Below are positions 6,724 to 14,517 of a stretch of 64,000 bases of DNA, piece by piece. Under the pieces are notes generated by a model, which was given only the letters and a program-made list of their open reading frames with translations, made no database searches and was not told the DNA's origin. Within the stretch, counting starts at the first letter, position 1; the number at the start of each line of letters is the position of its first letter. The stretch comes from Salinispora mooreana (GTDB lineage: Bacteria > Actinomycetota > Actinomycetes > Mycobacteriales > Micromonosporaceae). The stretch lies in NCBI RefSeq assembly GCF_000379065.1, contig NZ_KB900614.1:4000133-4064132 (forward strand), written 5' to 3'. The translations under genes and the position numbers were made by a program.

Positions 6724-7225
6724 GGTGCCGACCACTCATACCTCCGAGCGGACAATGCATAGATAGCCGGACAATAGAATTATTGTCTCCCAATCTTCCA
6801 GATAGGCCGAGAAACGCCCGTCGTTGGTCGAGTCGGCAAGATCCCGCCAAACGCCAGCCGGCCGAGGGGCGGGCCGGAGGTAGCGCGTTGCGGTCGCTGC
6901 CTTCTGAACGCTGGGCAGGCCTTATGTCCGGTGCAGACCTGTTTGGGGTGTGGTCGGGGGCATGGCGGTGGCGGAATCTCGGCGGGGGTCGGGGCGTTAC
7001 ACCATGCGTACGACCGAGGAAGTGCCCCGCCGTCAGCGGGGTCGGCCGCCGGGAATGATGGTGGCCGGCCGGTCGTTACATCTGGACCCGGCGCCGTGCG
7101 TGTCCCGCGAGACCCGCGGTCGCCGACCTTTCCCCTGGTTCTTTGAGCGCCAGACGGTGCTTGCACCCCGCTCCCGACCCCCTTCGGGTGCGTGTGGGTG
7201 TCGACCCCCGAATGGAGCATTCCCC
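6724..7225 (+). other. long structured leader/intergenic region
   Basis: 502 bp before the secreted protein gene at 7226. The first part has AT-rich inverted repeats near 6750-6790. From about 7020 there are several small hairpins: CCCCGC-N5-GCGGGG (7025-7041), a GGTGC/GCACC stem near 7158-7169 and a CCGCG/CGCGG stem near 7108-7120. A rightward frame crosses it but has no recognisable sequence, so I treat it as 5' regulatory sequence. I could not match a known riboswitch core. Confidence 0.4.
6770..6787. promoter_or_regulatory. AT-rich inverted repeat, possible operator
   Basis: GACAATA-GAAT-TATTGTC with perfect 7-bp arms; a third GACAAT copy lies at 6751-6756. Such AT-rich symmetry stands out in this GC-rich sequence. 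Confidence 0.45.
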
Positions 7226-7837
7226 ATGAACACGATTCTGCGTCGTAGCGCACTTGGTATTGCTGGTCTGGCCTTCGGTGCTGGTGTGATGGCCGGCCCT
7301 CAGGCCTTCGACACCACCACCGCTACCACCCCCACCCCCGCCACGTCGGCGGACGTGACCGCCTCGGCGGCTGCGGCGCCGGCGAAGAAGCCGGACATGG
7401 CCACGCTGATCCCGCACGGCACCCAGGGTGAGCAGTCCCGCATCGACCTGGGCGACGAGCAGGTGTCGAACGTGAAGGCCATCATCGAGGCCACCAAGGC
7501 CGCCGGGATGGACGAGCGGGCCGCCGTGGTCGCGATCGCCACCAGTTTGCAGGAGTCGAAGCTGGAGAACCTGGGCCACCTGGGCGCGCGTAACGACCAC
7601 GACTCGCAGGGCCTGTTCCAGCAGCGCCCGTCGTCCGGGTGGGGCACGGTGGAGCAGATCACCGACCCGGCCTACTCCACCACCGCCTTCCTCAACGGCC
7701 TCAAGCAGGTCGAGGGCTGGCAGGACATGCCCCTGACCGAAGCCGTGCAGACGGTGCAGGTGTCGGCATTCCCGTTCCACTACGCCCAGTGGGAGACCCA
7801 GGCCGCCGACCTCGTCGCCGAACACTGGACCAGCTAA
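7226..7837 (+). CDS. secreted peptidoglycan-hydrolase-like protein
   Basis: 203 residues. The signal peptide covers about residues 1-28 (RRSALGIAGLAFGAGVMAG), followed by a Thr/Ala/Pro linker to residue 60. The folded part includes AAVVAIATSLQESKLENLG, with a glutamate placed as in lysozyme-like transglycosylases, and HDSQGLFQQRPSSGWGT, seen in actinobacterial and phage cell-wall lytic domains. It probably cleaves or binds peptidoglycan outside the cell. GGAG at 7214-7217 sets the ATG; a longer in-frame start at 6950 lies in the leader and is unlikely. A terminator follows. Family assignment rests on motif resemblance. Confidence 0.72.
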   Translation: MNTILRRSALGIAGLAFGAGVMAGPQAFDTTTATTPTPATSADVTASAAAAPAKKPDMATLIPHGTQGEQSRIDLGDEQVSNVKAIIEATKAAGMDERAAVVAIATSLQESKLENLGHLGARNDHDSQGLFQQRPSSGWGTVEQITDPAYSTTAFLNGLKQVEGWQDMPLTEAVQTVQVSAFPFHYAQWETQAADLVAEHWTS

Positions 7838-7884
7838 CCCACCCACACCACCACACATATCTGACCCGCAAGGGGGAACACGTT

Positions 7885-7917
7885 GTTGGCCGGCACCCGG
7901 TTCGGGTGCCGGCCAAC
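7885..7917. terminator. bidirectional terminator hairpin
   Basis: 14-bp arms (GTTGGCCGGCACCC and its complement) with a 5-nt loop, placed between two convergent genes. Confidence 0.82.
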
Positions 7918-7952
7918 GGCTGTCTCTGGAAGGTGCGCTGCGCGGGTGGGCG

Positions 7953-8852
7953 TCAGTGGGAACTGTCGGTGGCGGTCCTCTCGCGGCGCCCGGCTCGAGT
8001 CAGGCCGACGGTGAGCAGCGCGTACGCGGTCAATTCGATGGCGGCGGCCAGTGCGGGGAGCGGGGCCACCATCAGCGCCGGTGGCGCGACGGCGAACGAC
8101 CTGACCACGGCGGAGTTCCGCCCGGCATCGAGCGGCAGGGCTACCGCGGCCAGCGCCAGGTCCACCTGTGGCAGGGCGGCGACGGCGAGGAGCGCGGCAC
8201 CTCCGGCGGCGATCGCCCGACCCCGCCGGAACAGTACGGCGGTGAGACAGATCGCGGCCAACCCGAGTACGAGTGGCGCCAGCAGCACCGAGCCGGCGCT
8301 GAACACGGTCGCCGAGACCGGGTCGGTCGAAGCGGAAGTCGACTGCTCCCGCGCGAACAGGTCGAGGGCGATCTCGCCGAGCCGGACGGCTGGATAGGCC
8401 GTAAACAGCAGAGTGGCAAGTATGGTGCCCACGACGACCGGCCCGCGTCGCGGGGCCGGCTGGTGATGAGCGACCGGCCAGCGGCGTCCGGCGTCGAGCA
8501 GCAGCAGGGAAACAGCCAGGGCTGCCCAGGTCAGGGCGAGACCGTCGGTGAGCATGACCGGTGACGGGGAGTGGCCGTCGGGCGCGACGGCCAGCCGCTG
8601 CAGGTCACCGCCGCCGTTGATATCGGCCGGAGCGGTGCGGTACGCCTCCACAACGAGCACGAGGAGTGCGGCCGGTACGACCCAGCGGGGCTTCGGCAGC
8701 TCACCGAGCAGTGCGTAGGCCCCGAGCGCCAGCAGGGCCCAGACCTCCGCGTGGCGCAGCGGGGGATCGCCAAACAGGACGCCGAGGATGTGGGTGGCGG
8801 CCAGTACGGCCGCCGTGCCGAGCAGCAGTGGTCGTAGGCGCACCGCCGTCAT
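7953..8852 (-). CDS. polytopic membrane protein, function unknown
   Basis: 299 residues from the ATG at 8852, with about eight hydrophobic segments (first about residues 9-27, with LLLGTAAVLAATHILGVLF). Short loops; one extracytoplasmic loop contains ADINGGGDLQRLAV. No enzyme motif is visible. A longer frame starts at a GTG (8927) but adds a Gly/Ser/Thr stretch without support; neither start has a good ribosome binding site. It follows ino1 on the same strand but is separated by a strong terminator, so it is probably transcribed on its own. Confidence 0.65.
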   Translation of the reverse strand: MTAVRLRPLLLGTAAVLAATHILGVLFGDPPLRHAEVWALLALGAYALLGELPKPRWVVPAALLVLVVEAYRTAPADINGGGDLQRLAVAPDGHSPSPVMLTDGLALTWAALAVSLLLLDAGRRWPVAHHQPAPRRGPVVVGTILATLLFTAYPAVRLGEIALDLFAREQSTSASTDPVSATVFSAGSVLLAPLVLGLAAICLTAVLFRRGRAIAAGGAALLAVAALPQVDLALAAVALPLDAGRNSAVVRSFAVAPPALMVAPLPALAAAIELTAYALLTVGLTRAGRRERTATDSSH

Positions 8853-8932
8853 GCTGCCAGGAGCGGTGGTGCTGCGCTGCCCCGTGCCGGGGACACCGTA
8901 TGCGTCGCTGCCGGGGACTCGGTACACGGCGC

Positions 8933-8965
8933 CGAGGGGGTGGGGCCACCGGCCCCACCCCCTCG
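8933..8965 (-). terminator. terminator after ino1
   Basis: 15-bp GC-rich arms around a 3-nt centre, 16-48 bp beyond the ino1 stop on the minus strand. Confidence 0.82.
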
Positions 8966-8980
8966 CGGTACGTCAGAACG

Positions 8981-10060
8981 TCAGCGCGCGATCTCGCCGG
9001 CGATGAACTCCTCGACGGCGGCGTGCGCGTCGGCGTCGGCGTACTGCACCGGCGGGGACTTCATGAAGTATGACGACGCCGACAGGATCGGGCCGCCGAT
9101 CTTCCGGTCCAGGGCGATCTTCGCGGCCCGGACCGCGTCGATGATGACGCCGGCGGAGTTCGGCGAGTCCCACACCTCGAGCTTCAGCTCCGCGTTGAGC
9201 GGGGTGTCGCCGAAGGAGCGGCCCTCCAGGCGGATGTAGGCCCACTTGCGGTCGTCCAGCCACGGCACGTGGTCCGACGGGCCGATGTGCACGTCGCTCT
9301 TGGCCATCTCGTGCGGCACCTGGGAGGTGACCGACTGGGTCTTCGAGATCTTCTTGGAGACCAGGCGGTTGCGCTCCAGCATGTTCATGAAGTCCATGTT
9401 GCCGCCGAAGTTGAGCTGGTACGTGCGCAGCAGCTCGACGCCGCGGTCCTCGAACAGCTTCGCGAGGGCGCGGTGCACGATGGTGGCGCCGACCTGGCTC
9501 TTGATGTCGTCACCGACGATCGGCAGGCCCGCGTCCTCGAACTTCTTCGCCCAGACCGGGTCGGAGGCGATGAAGACCGGGAGGGCGTTGACGAAGGCGC
9601 AGCCGGCCTCGATCGCGGCCTGGGCGTAGAACTTGCCGGCCTCCTCGGAGCCCACCGGCAGGTAGGCCACGACCACGTCGACCTTGGCCGCGCGCAGCGT
9701 CTCGGCCACGTCCACCGGCTGGGTGTCCGACTCCTCGATGATCTCGCGGTAGTACTGGCCGAGACCGTCGAACGTCGGGCCGCGCTGCACGGTCACCCCG
9801 GTCGGGGGCACGTCGCACAGCTTGATGGTGTTGTTCTCGCTGGCGACGATCGCCTCGGCGAGGTCCATGCCCACCTTCTTGGCGTCCACATCGAACGCCG
9901 CGACGAACTCCACGTCCGAGACGTGGTAGTCGCCGAAGGTGACGTGCATGAGACCCGGGACGCGGTCGTTCGGGTCGGCGTTCCGGTAGTACTCCACGCC
10001 CTGTACGAGGGACGAGGCGCAGTTACCCACACCGACGATGGCGACGCGGACGGAGCCCAT
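8981..10060 (-). CDS. ino1: inositol-3-phosphate synthase
   Basis: 359 residues, the usual length of the short actinobacterial enzyme. The NAD-binding start is VRVAIVGVGNCASSLVQG; the catalytic region includes YLPVGSEEAGKFYAQ, QLNFGGNMDFMNM and KSDVHIGPSDHVPWL. It converts glucose-6-phosphate to inositol-1-phosphate in the cytosol, the first step towards phosphatidylinositol and mycothiol. GGAGG 8-9 nt before the ATG at 10060 decides the start over an upstream ATG at 10087. The PadR gene ends 23 bp upstream on the same strand, so the two are likely co-transcribed. A terminator follows. Confidence 0.95.
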   Translation of the reverse strand: MGSVRVAIVGVGNCASSLVQGVEYYRNADPNDRVPGLMHVTFGDYHVSDVEFVAAFDVDAKKVGMDLAEAIVASENNTIKLCDVPPTGVTVQRGPTFDGLGQYYREIIEESDTQPVDVAETLRAAKVDVVVAYLPVGSEEAGKFYAQAAIEAGCAFVNALPVFIASDPVWAKKFEDAGLPIVGDDIKSQVGATIVHRALAKLFEDRGVELLRTYQLNFGGNMDFMNMLERNRLVSKKISKTQSVTSQVPHEMAKSDVHIGPSDHVPWLDDRKWAYIRLEGRSFGDTPLNAELKLEVWDSPNSAGVIIDAVRAAKIALDRKIGGPILSASSYFMKSPPVQYADADAHAAVEEFIAGEIAR

Positions 10061-10083
10061 AGCGTCTGCCTCCTTCTCCTTCA

Positions 10084-10719
10084 TCACGGCCGCTCTTCCC
10101 TGGACTCGCCAGGCGGAGGCGGGCTGTTGTCTTCTGGTCGACCGCCGGCCGCCCCGGTGGTCGGGGCTGTCGGGGCACGGCCGGAGCGCTCGTTGGCGAT
10201 GAGCTCCTCCAGCCAGCGGACCTCACGCTCACAGGCCTCCAGGCCGTGGCGCTGCAGTTCCATGGTGTACGCGTCGAGCCGCTCGGCGGCGCGACCAAGC
10301 ACGTCGCGGAGCCCTTCGCGGCGCTCCTCGATCTTGCGGCGGCGACCCTCCAGGATGCGAAGTCGGGTTGCCTGGTCGGTGCGGGCGAAGAACGCGAAGT
10401 GCACACCGAAACCGGTGTCGTCATACGTCTCTGGCCCGGCTTGGGCGATGAGTTGGGCGAACCGCTCCTTGCCCTCCGCGGTGATCTCATAGACCACGCG
10501 GCCTCGTCTGCTGGTCAGCGCGGGAACATCCGAGGCGGTGGTTGTCTCGTTGGCCTCGGTGATCCACCCTGCCGCCTGTAGGCGGCGCAGGGTCGGGTAG
10601 AGAGTTCCGTAGCTGATGGCCGCCCGGATGGCGCCGAGTTTCGCGGTCAGCTCCTTACGCAGCTCGTAACCGTGCATCGGAGCCTCCTGCAGGAGACCGA
10701 GGATGGCGAATTCAAGCAC
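10084..10719 (-). CDS. PadR family transcriptional regulator
   Basis: 211 residues. The N-terminal winged helix matches the PadR signature (LEFAILGLLQEAPMHGYEL, then SYGTLYPTLRRLQAAGWI), followed by a long helical dimerisation region (about 115-185) and a Pro/Gly tail. AAGGAGG abuts an ATG at 10725, which is too close, but lies 6 nt before the GTG at 10719; the product then begins M-LEFAILGLL as in other PadR proteins. A perfect 27-bp inverted repeat lies 40-66 bp upstream. Operon with ino1 suggests control of inositol synthesis, which is inference. Confidence 0.9.
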   Translation of the reverse strand: MLEFAILGLLQEAPMHGYELRKELTAKLGAIRAAISYGTLYPTLRRLQAAGWITEANETTTASDVPALTSRRGRVVYEITAEGKERFAQLIAQAGPETYDDTGFGVHFAFFARTDQATRLRILEGRRRKIEERREGLRDVLGRAAERLDAYTMELQRHGLEACEREVRWLEELIANERSGRAPTAPTTGAAGGRPEDNSPPPPGESREERP

Positions 10720-10758
10720 TGCCATCCTCCTTACCCTGCTCATCCGAGCACTAACCAC

Positions 10759-10785
10759 GACGATGTATCGGACCGATACATCGTC
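10759..10785. promoter_or_regulatory. PadR operator, 13-bp perfect arms
   Basis: Arms GACGATGTATCGG and CCGATACATCGTC around one base (10772). It contains the ATGT...ACAT ends typical of PadR sites and lies between the divergent PadR and DUF5318 genes, so autoregulation is likely. Confidence 0.75.
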
Positions 10786-10878
10786 ACGCTAGCGGATCGC
10801 CGCAGGTGGGGCAAACCCCGCACCGCCGTGTCTCGATTACAGGTAGTTACCCCGGTCGCCGGCTGGGGCGCCGCCGCG

Positions 10879-10884
10879 TACTCT
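10879..10884 (+). promoter_or_regulatory. -10 element of the DUF5318 gene
   Basis: TACTCT, 7 nt before the ATG at 10892; predicts a leaderless message. Confidence 0.6.
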
Positions 10885-10891
10885 CGTGCTC

Positions 10892-11347
10892 ATGCGTACG
10901 CAGCGCCAGGTGGTCGACTACTCGCTCCGGAAGCGGGCGGCGCTGCGGGACCTTCGGGCCAACCGGGTCGGCCCGGATGACCTCTGCGATGCGTCGCCCT
11001 ACCTGAAGAACGCGGCCCGGTTCCACGGCGAGCCGACCGACGAACGGTGCCCGATCTGTCGGAGTGAGAACCTGACGCGCGTGCACTACATTTACGGCGA
11101 CGAACTCCGACAGTCCGCCGGTCAGGCCCGGAGGCTGGTGGAATTGCCCGCACTGGCGATGACGCTGCGTGAGTTTCAGGTCTTCGTGGTAGAAGTGTGC
11201 CTCGGCTGCGGCTGGAACCACCTCATCGAGCAGTATCTGCTCGGGCGGGACGGGCTGGCGGCGAACGGGCCGGAGCAGGTCGCAGTGGGCGGGGTGCCCA
11301 CCACGGATGCCCCGGACAGGCAACGGAGGCGAGAGGCGCAACGGTGA
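10892..11347 (+). CDS. DUF5318 family protein
   Basis: 151 residues. The protein begins MRTQRQVVDYSLRKRAALRD and carries two CxxC pairs, CPICRSENL and CLGCGWNHL, about 60 residues apart, consistent with one zinc-binding site. This is a conserved actinobacterial cytosolic family without an assigned function. No Shine-Dalgarno precedes the ATG, and the -10 hexamer 7 nt upstream supports this start over the GTG at 10886. It diverges from the PadR-ino1 operon and shares its regulatory region; it precedes a large PBP gene as in related genomes (recalled from family context). Confidence 0.82.
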   Translation: MRTQRQVVDYSLRKRAALRDLRANRVGPDDLCDASPYLKNAARFHGEPTDERCPICRSENLTRVHYIYGDELRQSAGQARRLVELPALAMTLREFQVFVVEVCLGCGWNHLIEQYLLGRDGLAANGPEQVAVGGVPTTDAPDRQRRREAQR

Positions 11348-11541
11348 CGTCAGCACGATTGGTCGATTCGGCCCAGTGGGCCGTCCCCCAGACCGGTCGA
11401 CGGCCTGATGGTCCGATTAGCCCTCTTGGTTGGCAAATAGGCACTTTTGTGCGACGGAACGTCGCGCTACCTGGTGCCACAACTCACGGCAAACCGGTGG
11501 TGGCGCGGCAGCGCTCCACCGCGACCGGCAGGGTGTGAAGA

Positions 11542-14430
11542 ATGAACTCGTACGGCGACCCCAGCCCCTCGCGCGGGCGGGCCCAGATACCGGGCCAGCA
11601 CGGCGTCCCCGGACGGGCCGACGACGCGTACCGTGCCCCCGACGGCGCGGCGCGCGGCCAGTCGGCCGCACCGGAGGGAACAGCGGGCCGTGCCTCGGTG
11701 ACACCCCGGCGGGGCGCCTCCAGCGGCCGGGCCTCGGTTGGTGGCTCCGCGTCCGTCCCCTCCCAGAGCACCGCCGGCTCGGCCTCGGTCGGTCGGGCAG
11801 GTCGCGCCTCGGTGCCGGCACCCGGTGCGCCGGGTCGCGCCTCGGTGCCGGCGCCATCCGCGCCCGGCCGCGCCTCCGTGCCGGTATCCCCGGCGCCGGG
11901 CGGCCCCGCCGGGCGCGCAAGCGTCGGCGCTGCGAGCGGCTCGGCCTCGGTTGGCTCGGCGTCCGCGGGGCGGGCCCGAGCCGGCGCAGCGGCCGGGGGC
12001 CGGGCCTCGGTGGCGCGGGCCAGTGTCGCGTCGGCCGCCGGTGGTCCCGGTGGCCCGGGCGGCCCCGGTGGGTCGGGCCGATCCCGAAACGGTGGTCGTG
12101 ACCCGAACGCCGTCGCGCGGGCGAAGAAGCGGAAGCGGGCGAACATGGTGATCGCCTCGTTCGCGGTCCTCATCATGTTCGCCGGCCTGGGCGTCGTCGG
12201 CTTCACCTACTTCTCCACCAACGTCGTCCTGCCCGACGAGATCCCACTTCCGCAGTCGACGACGGTCTACACGAGCGACGGCAAGGGCTTGGTTGCGAAG
12301 CTCGGCAACGAGAACCGGACGCTGGTCACGATCAGCCAGATGCCGCAGCACGTGCGCGACGCGGTCGCCGCGGCCGAGGACCGGAACTTCTACCGGCACT
12401 CGGGCGTCGACTACAAGGGCATCGCCCGGGCCGCCTGGAACAACTTCACCGGTGGCGACCGGCAGGGTGCGTCCACGATCACGCAGCAGTACGCGCGTAA
12501 CGCCTACGAGAGCCTTGAGGACGATACCTATGCCCGAAAGGTGCGGGAGGCGATCTTCGCCTCCAAGCTGAACGACAAGTTCAGCAAGGACGAGATCATG
12601 GAGAACTACCTCAACGTTATCTACTTCGGCCGTGGCGCCTACGGGGTCGAGGCCGCGGCGCAGACCTTCTTCGGTAAGCCCGCCAGCAAGTTGACCGTCG
12701 GCGAGGGCGCCGTGCTGGCCGGGCTCATCAAACAGCCGGAGAAGACCGCCACCCACAACGGGTACGACCCGGCTACCAGCCCGGACGACGCGAAGTCACG
12801 ATGGGACTACGTCCTCGACGGCATGGTGGCCGAGGGCTGGCTCGACGCGGCGGAGCGGCCGACCGAGTATCCGGAGGTGAAGCCGCCGGCCGAGGGGGGC
12901 AACGGCTTCGGTGTGGCGACCCCCCGCGGCAACGTCATCAACTATGTGCGGGCGGAGATGGAGCAGTGGGGGCTCTGCACCAACACGGGGGCCGAGGGTA
13001 GGCCGTCCTGCTTTGACGAGCTGCGCATGGGTGGTTACCGGATCACCACGACGATCGACGACAAGATGCAGACCGCGATGGAGAATGCGGCCCGGGCGGA
13101 GGCGAAGGGCTCGCCCCTCAACGGCGAGCCGGACAACCTGCAGGCCGCCGGGGTCGCCGTGGACCCCAAGACCGGCCGGGTGCTCGCCTACTACGGTGGG
13201 GAGAGTGGCGCCAATACCGACTACGCCGGTATGAACACCGACGAGAACGGCACTCTCTACGGCGGCCATCCGCCCGCCTCGTCCTTCAAGGTCTACACGC
13301 TGGCGGCGGCCATCGAGGCCGGCATCTCCGTCAACTCGCGGTGGGACGCCACGCCCTTCACGCCGGAGGGCTACGACAACCGCATCTACAACGCGGGCCG
13401 AAATGCGACGTGTCGCAACTCCTGCACGCTGGACGAGTCGACGGTCGAGTCGTACAACGTTCCGTTCTTCCACGTGGCGGAGCAGATCGGCCCGGACAAG
13501 GTGGTCGGCATGGCCCGGCAGGCGGGCATCACCACCATGTGGAACGAGAGTAAGGAGACGGTCCACAACCTGTTGGCGGAGAAGCCGGAGGACCTGGCGC
13601 CGGAGCACTTCGACCGGGTGGTGGGCTATGGCCAGTACCCGATCACCGTCCTGGACCACGCGAACGGGCTCGCGACGCTGGCGAACGACGGCGTCTTCCA
13701 CCAAGCGCACTTCGTCCTCAAGGTCGAGCAGAAGGACGAGGATACCGGCGAGTGGAAGGTCGTCCGCGGGACCGGCGAGAAGCTGGACGGGCAGCAACGG
13801 ATCCGCAAGCAGGTCACCGATGAGGTAACCGGGGTCCTGAAGCAGATCCCGAACAAAGGCGCCCTCTCCGGGGGGCGGGAGGCGGCCGGGAAGACCGGCA
13901 CCTGGGAGCTGGACGGGACCGCATATAACTCGAACGCCTGGATGGTCGGCTACGACGACAACCTGGCGACCGCGATCTGGATCGGCAGCCGGTATCGCGA
14001 TGAGAGCCCCGCGATCAAGTATGAGAGCGGCAAAGACATCGGCGGCAGTAGCATGCCGGCGGATGTGTGGAAAAAGTTCATGAACGAGGCGCTGAAAGAC
14101 GCGCCCAAGTCTGACCTGCCGAGCATCACCGGAGTCGGGGACGACACGGTCGGTAACGGCGAGCCGCCGGAACCGGAGGAGCCGGACTGCGGAGCGCTCG
14201 GCCTGTTCTGCGACGACAACGACGACAACGACGGCAACAACAACGGCGGCAATAACGGCGGCAACAACGGCAACGACGGCAACAACAACGGCGGCAACAA
14301 CGGCAACGACGGCAACAACAACGGCGGTGGCAACGGCAACGACGGCAACGACAACGGCGGTGGCAACGATGGGGATATCGGATTCCCGCCACCGCAGAAC
14401 GGAGGCCCCGAACGACCCGGGCGGGACTAG
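11542..14430 (+). CDS. bifunctional class A penicillin-binding protein
   Basis: 962 residues. Residues 1-195 are a disordered cytoplasmic tail with eleven ASV repeats and a basic end (KKRKR). One transmembrane helix is at about 201-225. The GT51 glycosyltransferase domain follows (catalytic Glu in VAAAEDRNFYRHSGVD near 279, then GASTITQQYARN). The transpeptidase domain has SSFK at 580-583, SYN at 637-639 and KTGT at 784-787, all three active-site motifs. The last ~70 residues are a Cys-containing Asn/Gly/Asp tail. It polymerises and cross-links peptidoglycan outside the membrane. The ribosome binding site is weak. It is longer than usual because of both low-complexity ends. Confidence 0.93.
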   Translation: MNSYGDPSPSRGRAQIPGQHGVPGRADDAYRAPDGAARGQSAAPEGTAGRASVTPRRGASSGRASVGGSASVPSQSTAGSASVGRAGRASVPAPGAPGRASVPAPSAPGRASVPVSPAPGGPAGRASVGAASGSASVGSASAGRARAGAAAGGRASVARASVASAAGGPGGPGGPGGSGRSRNGGRDPNAVARAKKRKRANMVIASFAVLIMFAGLGVVGFTYFSTNVVLPDEIPLPQSTTVYTSDGKGLVAKLGNENRTLVTISQMPQHVRDAVAAAEDRNFYRHSGVDYKGIARAAWNNFTGGDRQGASTITQQYARNAYESLEDDTYARKVREAIFASKLNDKFSKDEIMENYLNVIYFGRGAYGVEAAAQTFFGKPASKLTVGEGAVLAGLIKQPEKTATHNGYDPATSPDDAKSRWDYVLDGMVAEGWLDAAERPTEYPEVKPPAEGGNGFGVATPRGNVINYVRAEMEQWGLCTNTGAEGRPSCFDELRMGGYRITTTIDDKMQTAMENAARAEAKGSPLNGEPDNLQAAGVAVDPKTGRVLAYYGGESGANTDYAGMNTDENGTLYGGHPPASSFKVYTLAAAIEAGISVNSRWDATPFTPEGYDNRIYNAGRNATCRNSCTLDESTVESYNVPFFHVAEQIGPDKVVGMARQAGITTMWNESKETVHNLLAEKPEDLAPEHFDRVVGYGQYPITVLDHANGLATLANDGVFHQAHFVLKVEQKDEDTGEWKVVRGTGEKLDGQQRIRKQVTDEVTGVLKQIPNKGALSGGREAAGKTGTWELDGTAYNSNAWMVGYDDNLATAIWIGSRYRDESPAIKYESGKDIGGSSMPADVWKKFMNEALKDAPKSDLPSITGVGDDTVGNGEPPEPEEPDCGALGLFCDDNDDNDGNNNGGNNGGNNGNDGNNNGGNNGNDGNNNGGGNGNDGNDNGGGNDGDIGFPPPQNGGPERPGRD

Positions 14431-14517
14431 CCAGCCCGGCCGTGCGGGTAAGGGCCAACTGTCCCAACGCCCTCCAGGTACACGACGGCAACGCGGATCT
14501 AGTGCAGGATGCACGTC

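Noticed and set aside
7020..7225. c-di-AMP (ydaO-type) riboswitch
   Set aside because: The gene context fits but the conserved core sequences were not found on reading.
14213..14372. Non-coding microsatellite
   Set aside because: The AAC/GGC/GAC repeats are in frame with the PBP and encode its Asn/Gly/Asp tail.
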